In this document: piece by piece, positions 26,689 to 34,740 of the stretch
Position numbering within the stretch: the first letter of the stretch is position 1
How the letters are laid out: each line of letters opens with the position of its first letter
Notes under the pieces: model-generated
What the model was told of the DNA's origin: nothing
Database searches by the model: none
Seen by the model: only the letters and a program-made list of their open reading frames with translations
Assembly (NCBI RefSeq): GCF_001886715.1
Contig: NZ_CP018082.1
Location: 62,001-126,000, forward strand
Direction of reading: 5' to 3'
DNA length: 64,000 nt
Source: Nocardia mangyaensis
GTDB lineage: Bacteria; Actinomycetota; Actinomycetes; Mycobacteriales; Mycobacteriaceae
Position numbers and translations under genes: made by a program

Positions 26689-26718
26689 CGGGTACGCCCA
26701 GATCTCAGGGCGTACCCG
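26689..26718 (-). terminator. Second hairpin after sodA
   Basis: A perfect 11-base-pair inverted repeat CGGGTACGCCC / GGGCGTACCCG with an 8-base loop. It lies between two other stems downstream of sodA. Confidence 0.6.
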
Positions 26719-26724
26719 ACCGTC

Positions 26725-26748
26725 GGCCCGACAGCGCACCGTCGGGCC
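26725..26748 (-). terminator. First hairpin after sodA
   Basis: A perfect 8-base-pair inverted repeat GGCCCGAC / GTCGGGCC with an 8-base loop, about 33 bases after the sodA stop. It may protect the 3' end or begin termination. Confidence 0.55.
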
Positions 26749-26781
26749 ACCCACGACCGGCAGAAGTCGGGGGGAGGCGGA

Positions 26782-27402
26782 TCAGAAGATCAGGCCCTTG
26801 CCCTGCGAGACTGCGCGGGCGAAGCGGTCCTGCACGTCGGCCCAGTTGACGACGTTCCAGAACGCGGTCACGTAGTCGGCCTTGACGTTCTTGTACTGCA
26901 GGTAGAAGGCGTGCTCCCACATGTCGACCTGCAGCAGCGGGATGATGCCGATCGGCACGTTGGCCTGCTGGTCGTACAGCTGGAAGGTCAGCAGGTTCTG
27001 GCCCAGGGTGTCGTAACCCAGGACGGCCCAGCCGGAGCCCTGCAGGCCGTTGGCGGCCGCGGTGAACTGCGCGCGGAACTTGTCGAACGAACCGAACTGG
27101 TCGTCGATCGCGGCGGCGAGGTCGCCTTCGGGCTTGTCGCCACCGTTGGGGGAGAGGTTCTTCCACCAGATCGAGTGGTTGGTGTGGCCACCCAGGTGGA
27201 AGGCCAGGTTCTTCTCGTTGAGGAAGATGGCGGCATGGTCGCCGGTCTCACGGGCGGCTTCCAGCTTCTCCAGTGCGGCGTTGGCGCCCGCGACGTAGGC
27301 GGCGTGGTGCTTGGAGTGGTGGATCTCGTTGATCTGCCCCGAGATGTGGGGCTCCAATGCGCTGTAGTCGTAATCCAGATCCGGCAGCGTGTACTCGGCC
27401 AC
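26782..27402 (-). CDS. sodA: Manganese/iron superoxide dismutase
   Basis: A 206-residue SOD of standard length. Metal ligands are in the expected places: His in [13 protein letters not shown], His in HTNHSIWW, and Asp and His in [16 protein letters not shown] 27402 follows AAGGGA at a good spacing; the 364-residue frame from 27876 is an upstream extension without support. It has no signal peptide; mycobacterial SodA is exported without one. It converts superoxide to peroxide. Metal preference (Mn or Fe) cannot be decided from sequence, but the Mn exporter nearby fits manganese management. Confidence 0.95.
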   Translation of the reverse strand: MAEYTLPDLDYDYSALEPHISGQINEIHHSKHHAAYVAGANAALEKLEAARETGDHAAIFLNEKNLAFHLGGHTNHSIWWKNLSPNGGDKPEGDLAAAIDDQFGSFDKFRAQFTAAANGLQGSGWAVLGYDTLGQNLLTFQLYDQQANVPIGIIPLLQVDMWEHAFYLQYKNVKADYVTAFWNVVNWADVQDRFARAVSQGKGLIF

Positions 27403-27544
27403 GTTGTCCCTTTCCTGTGTCGGGCTGTGTGCGCCCATCCGATCGAGCACACCAACCATCATTCGTACACCCGCTTGCTGCAACTGACTACACGTGGCTC
27501 CGCATTCCCGGGACATGGGGGCTCGCGCCGCGGACGTGTGCGCG

Positions 27545-28156
27545 TTACAGCGGGGGCGCCACATCGGCTTTCGTCGCGCGGGCGTCACCGGAATCGTGAG
27601 CGGCCCACCAGCGCCGGCCACCCTCGATGAACTCGGCCATCGGGATCTCCTGCCCGGCCAGGTCGGTGACGGTGATCTTGTCGAACCACACGCGCACGTC
27701 GAGCTCGCGCGGGTCGATGCCCTCCTCCTGGGAGAACTCGATGACGTGGGCGGCGATGCGCTGGTCGAGCACCGTGTCGAAGCTGAGCAGCTCGCTCCAC
27801 AGGGTCCAGCCGCTGTCGTCGAGGTCGATGAACTCCCAGCCGTGCAGCCCGCCGCCGCCGAAGCTCTCGATGGCATCGTCGAGCTGGTCGAGGGTGAGGG
27901 GGAGTACGCGGGGGTCGATGTCGTCCCAGCGCTGGATGCGCAGGGACGCGGCGACCCGGGTGACTCCGGTGAAGGTGAGCAGGACTTTGGTGTCGGTGGG
28001 TGCGGGTCCGTCGGTGGGTAGCGTCAGCACCTCCAGCGCGAGTTGCAGCCGTCCGGCCGCAGTGTCCACTTCTACCCCGAGACAGGTGGATTCGGACAAA
28101 GCGGTGTTCAGGCCGTTGATGTCGAAACTGTCGAGTAGCCCCCTGCTCGTGTTCAT
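27545..28156 (-). CDS. Conserved hypothetical protein
   Basis: A 203-residue acidic soluble protein ([17 protein letters not shown]), with alternating strands ([34 protein letters not shown]) and a [14 protein letters not shown] core. Composition and codon use match its neighbours, so it is a real gene. I do not recognise a family. It lies upstream of sodA on the same strand with 142 bases between them, and its start is divergent from the rhodanese gene. Confidence 0.7.
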   Translation of the reverse strand: MNTSRGLLDSFDINGLNTALSESTCLGVEVDTAAGRLQLALEVLTLPTDGPAPTDTKVLLTFTGVTRVAASLRIQRWDDIDPRVLPLTLDQLDDAIESFGGGGLHGWEFIDLDDSGWTLWSELLSFDTVLDQRIAAHVIEFSQEEGIDPRELDVRVWFDKITVTDLAGQEIPMAEFIEGGRRWWAAHDSGDARATKADVAPPL

Positions 28157-28524
28157 GCGCCCAGGCTACCGATCCGACCGCCCATATCCCAGGATTTAGG
28201 ATTTTCACTAGTGATCTCGTTTTTATGGAACCGAAACGGGCTGGCTCGCGTCCAAGTAGATGTCGGGACCGATGCAACCGCGGAATCCCGACGTCAGCGG
28301 CGAACGACCGCTCCGGGATGACATGGAGGGGAGTCCCGGATCGGTCGTTTCCCGGCTGGCTTTCCCGGTGCCACCTCCCGCGATAGCCCCTGCCTCACGA
28401 TTGTGTGCTGACTGATAGCTGAGACCTGTGGATCAAGTTGTGGATTCTGTGGATAACCGGGATCCGTCCGCCGACCTCGCCCAGCCCCGCCCCGCCTCGT
28501 GGGCACCCATGGCAGGATCGAGGC
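28157..28524. other. Divergent intergenic region with DnaA-box cluster
   Basis: A 368-base region between the hypothetical gene (minus) and the rhodanese gene (plus). The first 100 bases are notably AT-rich for this genome. I see no gene. Near the rhodanese end it carries three DnaA-box-like 9-mers, listed separately. Confidence 0.6.
28427..28456 (+). promoter_or_regulatory. Cluster of three DnaA-box-like 9-mers
   Basis: TGTGGATCA (28427-28435), TGTGGATTC (28439-28447) and TGTGGATAA (28448-28456). The third is the exact complement of the DnaA consensus TTATCCACA; the other two differ at two positions each. They lie in the same orientation, 70-100 bases before the rhodanese start. No dnaA, dnaN or origin genes are near, so a regulatory or titration role is more likely than an origin. 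Confidence 0.5.
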
Positions 28525-28884
28525 GTGACGAGCTCCGATGTCCCCACGGTGCCGGTGGGTGAGGTACCCGCCGCGTTCGACCACGCGGAACCGGCCCCCG
28601 GCGCCCAGCTGCTCGACGTGCGCGAACCCGACGAATGGGAGCTCGGGCACGCGCCCGGCGCGATCCACATCCCGATGGTCGACGTCCCCGCCCGCCTCGA
28701 CGAGATCGACATCGACGCCGAGCTCTACGTCATCTGCCGACAGGGCGGCCGCTCGATCGAGGTGGTCCGGTACCTGGCCCACATCGGGTACGAGACCGTG
28801 AACGTGGCCGGTGGCATGGTCGCCTGGCAGCAGACCGGTCGTCCCGTGGTCGCCGACGGCGAGCACGAAGCCAAGATCTACTAG
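28525..28884 (+). CDS. Single-domain rhodanese-like sulfurtransferase
   Basis: A 119-residue protein consisting of one rhodanese domain: QLLDVREPDEWELGHAPGAIHIPM, then the active loop YVICRQGGRS with the catalytic Cys, then NVAGGMVAWQ. GTG 28525 is the start that places the domain without a long unstructured tail. Such proteins carry sulfane sulfur for cysteine, thiosulfate or cofactor metabolism. It is followed after 18 bases by the DUF4328 gene. Confidence 0.88.
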   Translation: MTSSDVPTVPVGEVPAAFDHAEPAPGAQLLDVREPDEWELGHAPGAIHIPMVDVPARLDEIDIDAELYVICRQGGRSIEVVRYLAHIGYETVNVAGGMVAWQQTGRPVVADGEHEAKIY

Positions 28885-28902
28885 TCGGAACGGGGTGCGC
28901 GG

Positions 28903-29943
28903 GTGAGTTCGGTGGTGCAACCATGTGCACGCTGTGGCGCGCGGTGGGCCGTGCAGGGCGCGCCGATGCACTGGTGCCCGCGCTGCCGCGGCGTGCTGCT
29001 GTCGCCGGGCAAAGTCGACGCGCCCGCCGCCCAGCGCAACTACCGCTGGGTAGCCCGCAGGCCCGACCACCGCTCCCGCCGTGGCGAAACGACCACCACA
29101 CCGGCGCCGCTCGGCCCGACCCCGCGCTACACCCAGACCCCGCACTGGGGCCTGCTGGATCCGCCGCCCGCACCGGCCGAGACAACGCCACGTCCGTTGC
29201 GCGGCATCGCGGCCGCGCGCGACCTGTGGCTCGCCTCGACCGCGCTGGCCTTCGTGCTCGCCGGCATCGCCGAATACGGCCGATACCTGATCCTGTTGCA
29301 GAACCGCACCCGGCTCATCCCCGGCTGGCTGCTGTGGATCTCCGATGCCACGGTGCTCGTCTTCGGCATCCTCGCCCCGCTCCTCGCACTGGCCACGGCG
29401 CTGTCTCTGGTCGCCTGGCTGATCGAGGCGCGCACGAGCGCGTTCGCCGCGCGCGGCCGCCGCGACCCACGCCGACGCTGGAGCCTGATCCTGGGCTCTC
29501 TGGTGCCGGGGGTCAATCTGATCTGGCCCGGGGTGTTCCTCACCGAACTGCTCGGCCCCGACCCGGACCCGCGTGCCCTGCGCGCGGTGCGTCTCTGGTG
29601 GGCGGCCTGGGTATTCAGTGGAGTGCTGCTGGTCGCCGCGACCGTGTGGCGCGACGCGGGCACCCTGCAGGCCGAGGCCGACGGCGTCTCCTTCACCGCC
29701 TTCACCGACCTGTGCGCCGCGGCGTTCGCGGTGCTCACGCTGTGGACGGTCCGGCTGCTCGAAGGCCGTGATCTGCGGGGCGCGCCGCGGTCGGCACAGC
29801 GCTGGGTGATGGCCGCCGATCCCGCCGAGGTGGTGATCGCTCCGGTCGAGCCGGGAGCGTCGATAGCCGGGCAGGATGAGCCGGAACACGCGGATTCCGA
29901 TGCGTCGGACGAGAATACGCACCAGGAGGTTGTGGCCAAGTGA
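28903..29943 (+). CDS. DUF4328 membrane protein with N-terminal zinc ribbon
   Basis: A 346-residue protein. The first 35 residues hold two CxxC-type knuckles (CARCG, CPRCR), a zinc ribbon. A Pro/Thr-rich linker follows, then the DUF4328 domain with about six membrane helices (LWLASTALAFVLAGIAEY, LALATALSLVAWLIEART, LVPGVNLIWPGVF). An acidic tail ends it. The M. tuberculosis counterpart is Rv3843c. The stop overlaps the GDPD start as GTGA, so the proteins are coupled. The function is unknown. Confidence 0.82.
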   Translation: MSSVVQPCARCGARWAVQGAPMHWCPRCRGVLLSPGKVDAPAAQRNYRWVARRPDHRSRRGETTTTPAPLGPTPRYTQTPHWGLLDPPPAPAETTPRPLRGIAAARDLWLASTALAFVLAGIAEYGRYLILLQNRTRLIPGWLLWISDATVLVFGILAPLLALATALSLVAWLIEARTSAFAARGRRDPRRRWSLILGSLVPGVNLIWPGVFLTELLGPDPDPRALRAVRLWWAAWVFSGVLLVAATVWRDAGTLQAEADGVSFTAFTDLCAAAFAVLTLWTVRLLEGRDLRGAPRSAQRWVMAADPAEVVIAPVEPGASIAGQDEPEHADSDASDENTHQEVVAK

Positions 29944-30701
29944 CCCAGGGCAATCGCGCGCCGTTCGTGGTCGCGCACCGTGGCTCGTCGGCGGCGCGCC
30001 CCGAGCACACGCTCGCCGCCTACGAGCTGGCGCTCACCGAGGGTGCCGACGGGGTCGAATGCGATGTTCGGCTGACCCGCGACGGGCACCTGGTCTGCGT
30101 GCACGACCGCACCGTCGACCGCACCTCCGACGCCACCGGCCTGGTCAGCGAATTGACCCTCGACGAGTTGCGCGAGATGAACTTCGGCACCGCCGACGCA
30201 CCCTCCGGTGTCCTCGCCCTCAGCGACCTGATCGGCCTGGTCCTGGACTGGCGCAGCAGGCCGACGAAGCTGTTCATCGAGACCAAGCACCCGGTGCGCT
30301 ACGGCGCGCTGGTGGAGAACAAGGTGCTGGCCGAACTCCAGCGCTTCGGCATCGCCACCCCCGCCTCGGCCGACCACTCCCGCGCGGTGGTGATGTCGTT
30401 CGCGGCCACCGCGGTCTGGCGGATCCGCCGCGCCGCGCCGCTGCTGCCGACCGTGCTGCTCGGCGAGTCCTCCCGCTTCCTCGGCGGATCCGCCGCGACG
30501 ACGGTCGGCGCGACCGCGGTCGGCCCGTCGGTGAAAACGCTGCGCGAACATCCCGAACTCGTCGACAAGGCCGCCGCGGCGGGCCGGGCGACCTACTGCT
30601 GGACCGTCGACGATCCCGACGACGTGAAACTGTGTGCCGACCTCGGCGTCAGCTGGATCGCCACCAACCACCCGGCCCGCACGAAGGCTCTGTTGGCGTG
30701 A
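29940..30701 (+). CDS. glpQ1: Glycerophosphodiester phosphodiesterase
   Basis: A 253-residue cytosolic GDPD. Catalytic motifs are in order: VAHRGSSAARPEHTLAAY, GADGVECDVRLTRDGHLVCVHD (metal-binding E and D, second His) and LFIETKHP; the end WTVDDPDD and WIATNHPA is typical. It hydrolyses glycerophosphodiesters to glycerol-3-phosphate and an alcohol. GTG 29940 overlaps the upstream stop, and AGGAGG lies about 11 bases ahead. By position it corresponds to Rv3842c (glpQ1). Confidence 0.9.
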   Translation: MTQGNRAPFVVAHRGSSAARPEHTLAAYELALTEGADGVECDVRLTRDGHLVCVHDRTVDRTSDATGLVSELTLDELREMNFGTADAPSGVLALSDLIGLVLDWRSRPTKLFIETKHPVRYGALVENKVLAELQRFGIATPASADHSRAVVMSFAATAVWRIRRAAPLLPTVLLGESSRFLGGSAATTVGATAVGPSVKTLREHPELVDKAAAAGRATYCWTVDDPDDVKLCADLGVSWIATNHPARTKALLA

Positions 30702-30718
30702 GCGCTGGCGCGCTCGAG
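30700..30718 (-). repeat. 19-base repeat, copy 2
   Basis: GAGCGCTGGCGCGCTCGAG overlaps the GDPD stop codon and is the exact reverse complement of 8008-8026. Right after it GTTCGTGCCC pairs with GGGCGCGAAC (about 30717-30750), a possible terminator. Confidence 0.65.
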
Positions 30719-30978
30719 TTCGTGCCCCCGGCGGGACGGGCGCGAACCGCCGCTGCGCGGCGATCCCTCCTCGGGGTCGGGATGTGCGGGGTTGGGTTTG
30801 TTGGAGAGCCGGCGCGTTCGGGGTGCGCATCCTGGGCGGTCCTGCCGATCGGGCGGTCATGGTGGATTCGGGGTGTGTACCAGGAGTTCGGTCATGCCTG
30901 GCGGTGTGGTGATGGGGTGCGGGGGCGGTGGGTGGGGGAGTGGGCGGTGCTGTGGGGGGTCGCCCTAGACTCCGTGCC

Positions 30979-31899
30979 GTGGGTAAAAGCAAGCGGAACA
31001 GTCCGAAGCCCGACAGTAATCGGGCTCAGCGTCTCGCCGAGCGGCGTGCGGCGCAGGAGCAGGCATCTGCGGCCGTGACGCGGCCGTTCGAGGGGCTTGC
31101 TGCCGAATGTGATCTGGTGGCGCTGCGGGAGTTCGTGCCCTCGGCGACCGCGACCTTGAAGCTCGCGCCCGGTGTGGCCGCGCAGCGCGAGGTCACCCTG
31201 GCGACGGTGCTGCCCGGTGCGGTGGCCGCGCTGGTGCGCGCCGGGGACGAGCCGGTCGGTTTCGTCGGCACGCAGCTGCAGTTCCAGGGCACCGACGCCT
31301 CGGCCGATATCGCCGCGGCGATCCTGTGGACCCAGTCGGCCGAGCCGGGCGAGTCGCTGGAGTCCGCCGATTCCGCCGATGGCGGGCCGCGCCTGGCCGA
31401 TGTCATCGATCCCGGCGCCGACCTGGAACTGACCGTGCACCAGGACTTCGACTGGTGGGTGCCCGAGGGCGTCACTCCGGACGCGCAGGTAGCGGCCACG
31501 ATCGAGCAGGCCAAGCAAGCCATCATGCCCTCGGCGCGACTGGATCTGGGCGCGGACGCGGTCGGCGCGGCCTGGTGGGTCGACGCGGGCGAGAAGGCGC
31601 ATGTGCGCTGGGTGCGTCCCGAGGACGAGGACGCGTTGATGCTGGCGCTGGCTCGCCTGCACGCGGCCGGTGGCCTGCACATGGGCGAGGGTTCGCGCTT
31701 CGCCGGATCGTTCCGGACGCACGGACTGCTGGTGCCGGTGTTCGACCTCGATCCCGAACTGCACCCCACCGAATGGGAAACGCCCGCCCGTGAATTCGGC
31801 GCGCGCCTGGCCGAGGCGCTGGCCTCGGACGCCCCGATGACCAGCGGGGAACGCCGCTCGCGCGACGGTCTGCGCTCGCGTCAGGTCACCCTGCGCTGA
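30979..31899 (+). CDS. DUF5926-family protein
   Basis: A 306-residue protein. I start at GTG 30979 (VGKSKRNSPK), where the basic N-terminus of this family begins, rather than at 30928. The body has the conserved blocks FEGLAAECDLVALREFVPSA, HQDFDWWVP and GSFRTHGLLVPVFDL. It is soluble and restricted to actinobacteria as far as I know; the function is unknown. The 277 bases between it and the GDPD gene contain only the repeat and a hairpin. It faces the ferritin genes. Confidence 0.8.
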   Translation: MGKSKRNSPKPDSNRAQRLAERRAAQEQASAAVTRPFEGLAAECDLVALREFVPSATATLKLAPGVAAQREVTLATVLPGAVAALVRAGDEPVGFVGTQLQFQGTDASADIAAAILWTQSAEPGESLESADSADGGPRLADVIDPGADLELTVHQDFDWWVPEGVTPDAQVAATIEQAKQAIMPSARLDLGADAVGAAWWVDAGEKAHVRWVRPEDEDALMLALARLHAAGGLHMGEGSRFAGSFRTHGLLVPVFDLDPELHPTEWETPAREFGARLAEALASDAPMTSGERRSRDGLRSRQVTLR

Positions 31900-31907
31900 C
31901 ACACGCC

Positions 31908-31938
31908 GGATGCGGCTCGCTGCCCGCGAGCCGCATCC
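31908..31938. terminator. Bidirectional terminator between DUF5926 and ferritin genes
   Basis: A perfect 13-base-pair stem GGATGCGGCTCGC / GCGAGCCGCATCC with a 5-base loop, between convergent genes. Confidence 0.8.
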
Positions 31939-31954
31939 AGGTGCGGTGTGACAA

Positions 31955-32503
31955 TCAGACGCTGCCGCCGGCGACCGGCGGGGCGCCCGAGGTGTCCTTC
32001 GGGGTGCTCAGCTCGCGCCACATGAAGGCCTCGAGGTCGAACAGGTTCGACCCGGCCCGGTCGGCGATGTTGAGCAGCGTGGTCATGCTGGCGACTTCCT
32101 CGACCTGCTCCTTGAGGAACCACTGCATGAACTGCTCGCCGAGGTAGTCGCCTTCCTCGCGGGCGGTGCTGGCCAGCTGGATGATCTGGTCGGTGACCGT
32201 CTTCTCCTGGGCCAGGGCCAGCGCGATCGGCTCCCTGGCGTTCTCGAACTGCGATTTGGCCGCGTCGATGCCGGAGATGTCGACAGTGATATCGCGGTCG
32301 ACGAAGTATTGAACGATCATCATCGCGTGATTTCGCTCTTCCACCGACTGCGCGTAGAAGCGCTTGGCCAGCTGCGGCAGATCGGCGTTGTCGAACCACA
32401 CCGCAATGGCGATGTACTGATGCTCGGCATTGAACTCATGCCGGATCTGATCTTGGAGCAACGTGTGGAATTTGCTGCGCGGGGCTTCCGGATGAATCGA
32501 CAT
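31955..32503 (-). CDS. bfrB: Ferritin (BfrB-like) with intact ferroxidase site
   Basis: A 182-residue ferritin. ATG 32503 gives MSIHPEAPRSKFH, the usual N-terminus; 32527 is an alternative. The diiron ligands are present: Glu in NAEHQY, Glu and His in VEERNHAM, Glu in AQEK and the helix with EQVEEV. It oxidises Fe2+ and stores ferric mineral in a 24-subunit shell. The counterpart Rv3841 is activated by IdeR with iron; tandem TTAGG-type repeats lie upstream of this gene. It follows a second ferritin gene. Confidence 0.93.
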   Translation of the reverse strand: MSIHPEAPRSKFHTLLQDQIRHEFNAEHQYIAIAVWFDNADLPQLAKRFYAQSVEERNHAMMIVQYFVDRDITVDISGIDAAKSQFENAREPIALALAQEKTVTDQIIQLASTAREEGDYLGEQFMQWFLKEQVEEVASMTTLLNIADRAGSNLFDLEAFMWRELSTPKDTSGAPPVAGGSV

Positions 32504-32563
32504 GTTGGCAACATTAGCCCTGGTCACAAGGGGTTGTCATCCAAGTACAGCCTTATTGAGGAC

Positions 32564-32590
32564 AGTATTCCCTAACCAAGTATTTCCTAA
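32564..32590 (-). promoter_or_regulatory. Tandem TTAGG(A/G)AATACT repeats upstream of ferritin
   Basis: On the minus strand TTAGGAAATACT and TTAGGGAATACT stand 15 bases apart, the first overlapping the stop of the preceding ferritin gene. They share the TTAGG half of the IdeR box and are arranged in tandem as at mycobacterial bfrB, but the full 19-base matches are only about 10-12. They could be an iron-dependent activator site. Confidence 0.4.
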
Positions 32591-33117
32591 GTGGCACCGG
32601 CCATTCGGGGCGCGGAGCTGTCCGGTGCCACGGCGCTCGCCAGTTCCCGGCGAATGAATTCCTCGACATCGAACAGGTTCCCCTCCCGATCGAGCACGGC
32701 GAGCAGCGTGGTCATCTCGGCGACGTCGGTGACCTGCTCGCCCAGGAACCACTGCATGAATTGTTCTCCGAGGAAATCATTCGCGGTGCGCGCGGTCGCG
32801 GCCAGCGCGCTGATCCGCGCGGTGGTGGCCTGTTCGCGGTCGAGCAGAAAGGCGATCGCGGCACGCGGCGAATCGAATTCCGAGCGCACCTCGTCGAGGC
32901 CGCCGATGGCGACCGGCGCATCACGGTCGAGCAGATACTGCACCATCCGCATCGCGTGCCCGCGGTTCTGCGCCGAGCGGGCATAGGTCTGCGCGGCCAG
33001 CTCCGGTAGGCGTTTGCCGTCGAAATAGACGGCGGCCGACAGATATTGCTGCGCGGTGGTCAGTCCGTGCCGGATCTGGTCGCGCAGCAACGCGTTGAAC
33101 GAACGGTCCTCGGACAT
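32587..33117 (-). CDS. Ferritin-like paralogue lacking ferroxidase ligands
   Basis: A 176-residue protein clearly related to the next ferritin (shared blocks RDQIRH, LGEQFMQWFL and EEF/MRREL). The ferroxidase glutamates are gone: NAEHQY reads TTAQQY (Glu to Ala), and VEERNH reads AQNRGH (both Glu lost, His kept). The second-half glutamates persist. It probably co-assembles with the active ferritin or serves as a structural subunit, like the animal L chain, but this is inference. It starts ten bases after the LCP gene stop, in one operon. Confidence 0.85.
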   Translation of the reverse strand: MSEDRSFNALLRDQIRHGLTTAQQYLSAAVYFDGKRLPELAAQTYARSAQNRGHAMRMVQYLLDRDAPVAIGGLDEVRSEFDSPRAAIAFLLDREQATTARISALAATARTANDFLGEQFMQWFLGEQVTDVAEMTTLLAVLDREGNLFDVEEFIRRELASAVAPDSSAPRMAGAT

Positions 33118-33127
33118 GCCATCGACG

Positions 33128-34609
33128 TTACCGGGTCAGCAGATCCTCGGGGATGGGTTGATCCTTGGCGATCGCGTCGAAGAAGTCCGAGGCGCGCGCC
33201 TTGTCCCACAGCACCACATTGCCCACGTCGGTCTCGTCGAAACCGGCGATCGGCACCGTCGTGGTGACGGTCTCGGCGCGCATCGCCCAGCCGAGCGCGG
33301 CCAGGTTCCAGATGTGGTCGCCCTCGTCGACCTTCAGCGAACCCGCCACCCCGGTGGCCATCGGCCACAGCGCGAACGGATTGAGCAGAGTGCTCGTGCT
33401 CGTCGCCTTCTGCAGGAGCGCCGACATGAACATGCGCTGGTTGTTCATCCGGTCCACATCGGCGCGCGGCGTCGCACGGGTGCGCACGAAGCCGAGTGCC
33501 TGCGGGCCGGACAGCTCCTGGCAGCCGGCGGGCAGATCCAGCCCGGCCAGCGGGTCGACGATCGGCTCGTCGAGACACATCTCGATCCCGCCCAGCGCGT
33601 CGACGACACCGGAGAACCCGCCGAAACCGATCTGCGCGTAGTGGTCGATGCGCACACCGGTCGCCTGCTCGACCGTCTGGACCAGCAGCGGTGGCCCGCC
33701 GAAGGCGAAGGACGCGTTGAGCTTGTCCCTGCCGTAGCCGGGAATGCTCACATAGGAGTCGCGCGGCAGGCTCACCATCGTGGTCGGCCCGGACTTGGGG
33801 ATGTGCACCAGCATGATCGTGTCGGTGCGTTCGGGCCCGGTGTCACCACCGGTCGCCAGTTCCTGTTCCTGCTCCGAGGACAGATCACCGCGCCCATCGG
33901 AGCCGACGAGCAGCCAGTTGGTGCCCGGGGTGTTGCCGACCCGGTCGGAGTAGGAGGTGAGCGCGTCGATCCGGGTGAGCGCGTTGTCCAGGTGCACGAT
34001 CCCGGCCACCAAACCGACGATCACCAGCACCACGACCAGCATGAACCACCGGAACGGATGACGTCTGCGCCGTCGCCGCGGCATCGGCTGACGGCCGGCA
34101 TCGCCGGGTGGCGGGGTGCGCCGGGGCGGCAGGCTGTCGTGATGGGGGACCGGTCGCTGAGTCGGCGCGTGCCGGACCGGTTCGCGACGGGGCACCGGTC
34201 GTTGCGGCGGCGCGTGCGGCTGACGAGGTTTGACGTGTTCGCGCGGCATCTGCGAGTAGGCCAGCGGCTGATCGCCCGACCCGTCGCGGCGCAGGACCTG
34301 GGTGGGCTCGATGTGCGAGGCCGGACGCGCGGGCGGCTGACCGTGCCGCACGGTCGGGCCGTCCGGGGGCAAGGGGCGACGCGGCGGCGGATCCCCACGA
34401 CGGGGGAATGCGCCATCGGGCGGGGGTGGCCGACGCGGCGGGGGACTGCCGTGGCGGGCGGTCGGATCGTTGCCAGGTGGCAGCGGGCGACCAGGGCGAG
34501 GTGCGGTGGCACGACCCGGCGGCGGCAGGGGAAGGTCACCGGGGCGGCCCGAGGCCGGCGGCACCCGGCGTCTGGAAGCTCCCCCGCGGGGGTCGTCGCC
34601 GTTCATCAC
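33128..34609 (-). CDS. LytR-CpsA-Psr (LCP) family cell-wall ligase
   Basis: A 493-residue protein. About 180 N-terminal residues are Pro/Arg-rich and cytoplasmic, a single membrane helix follows (FRWFMLVVVLVIVGLVAGIVHL), and the rest is the extracytoplasmic LCP domain with GSDGRG, RTDTIMLVHIP, SLPRDSYVSIPGYG, DKLNASFAFGG, and the R-rich GFVRTRATPRADVDRMNNQ. LCP proteins join arabinogalactan or other polymers to peptidoglycan. The start is ATG 34609 or 34606. In M. tuberculosis Rv3840 holds this position. The operon continues into the ferritins. Confidence 0.9.
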   Translation of the reverse strand: MMNGDDPRGGASRRRVPPASGRPGDLPLPPPGRATAPRPGRPLPPGNDPTARHGSPPPRRPPPPDGAFPRRGDPPPRRPLPPDGPTVRHGQPPARPASHIEPTQVLRRDGSGDQPLAYSQMPREHVKPRQPHAPPQRPVPRREPVRHAPTQRPVPHHDSLPPRRTPPPGDAGRQPMPRRRRRRHPFRWFMLVVVLVIVGLVAGIVHLDNALTRIDALTSYSDRVGNTPGTNWLLVGSDGRGDLSSEQEQELATGGDTGPERTDTIMLVHIPKSGPTTMVSLPRDSYVSIPGYGRDKLNASFAFGGPPLLVQTVEQATGVRIDHYAQIGFGGFSGVVDALGGIEMCLDEPIVDPLAGLDLPAGCQELSGPQALGFVRTRATPRADVDRMNNQRMFMSALLQKATSTSTLLNPFALWPMATGVAGSLKVDEGDHIWNLAALGWAMRAETVTTTVPIAGFDETDVGNVVLWDKARASDFFDAIAKDQPIPEDLLTR

Positions 34610-34740
34610 CAGAAGACTCTACTGATCGTGGGGTGCGCGGTCCGTGGATGCGCGCTGGGTCACTACTGGATACCCCGAGCGGGCACTCGCGTTAGCGTGA
34701 AACGCGGTGGTGTGGCGAAACTCGCCGCGACACGCCGTGT

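Noticed and set aside
26608..27630. 340-codon frame antisense to sodA
   Set aside because: A shadow of sodA and of its terminator region.
28427..28456. Replication origin at the DnaA-box cluster
   Set aside because: Only three boxes, and dnaA, dnaN, gyrase or rpmH genes are not in the region.
29127..30992. 621-codon minus-strand frame across DUF4328 and GDPD genes
   Set aside because: Antisense to two genes with clear motifs; Arg/Gly/Pro-rich without domains.
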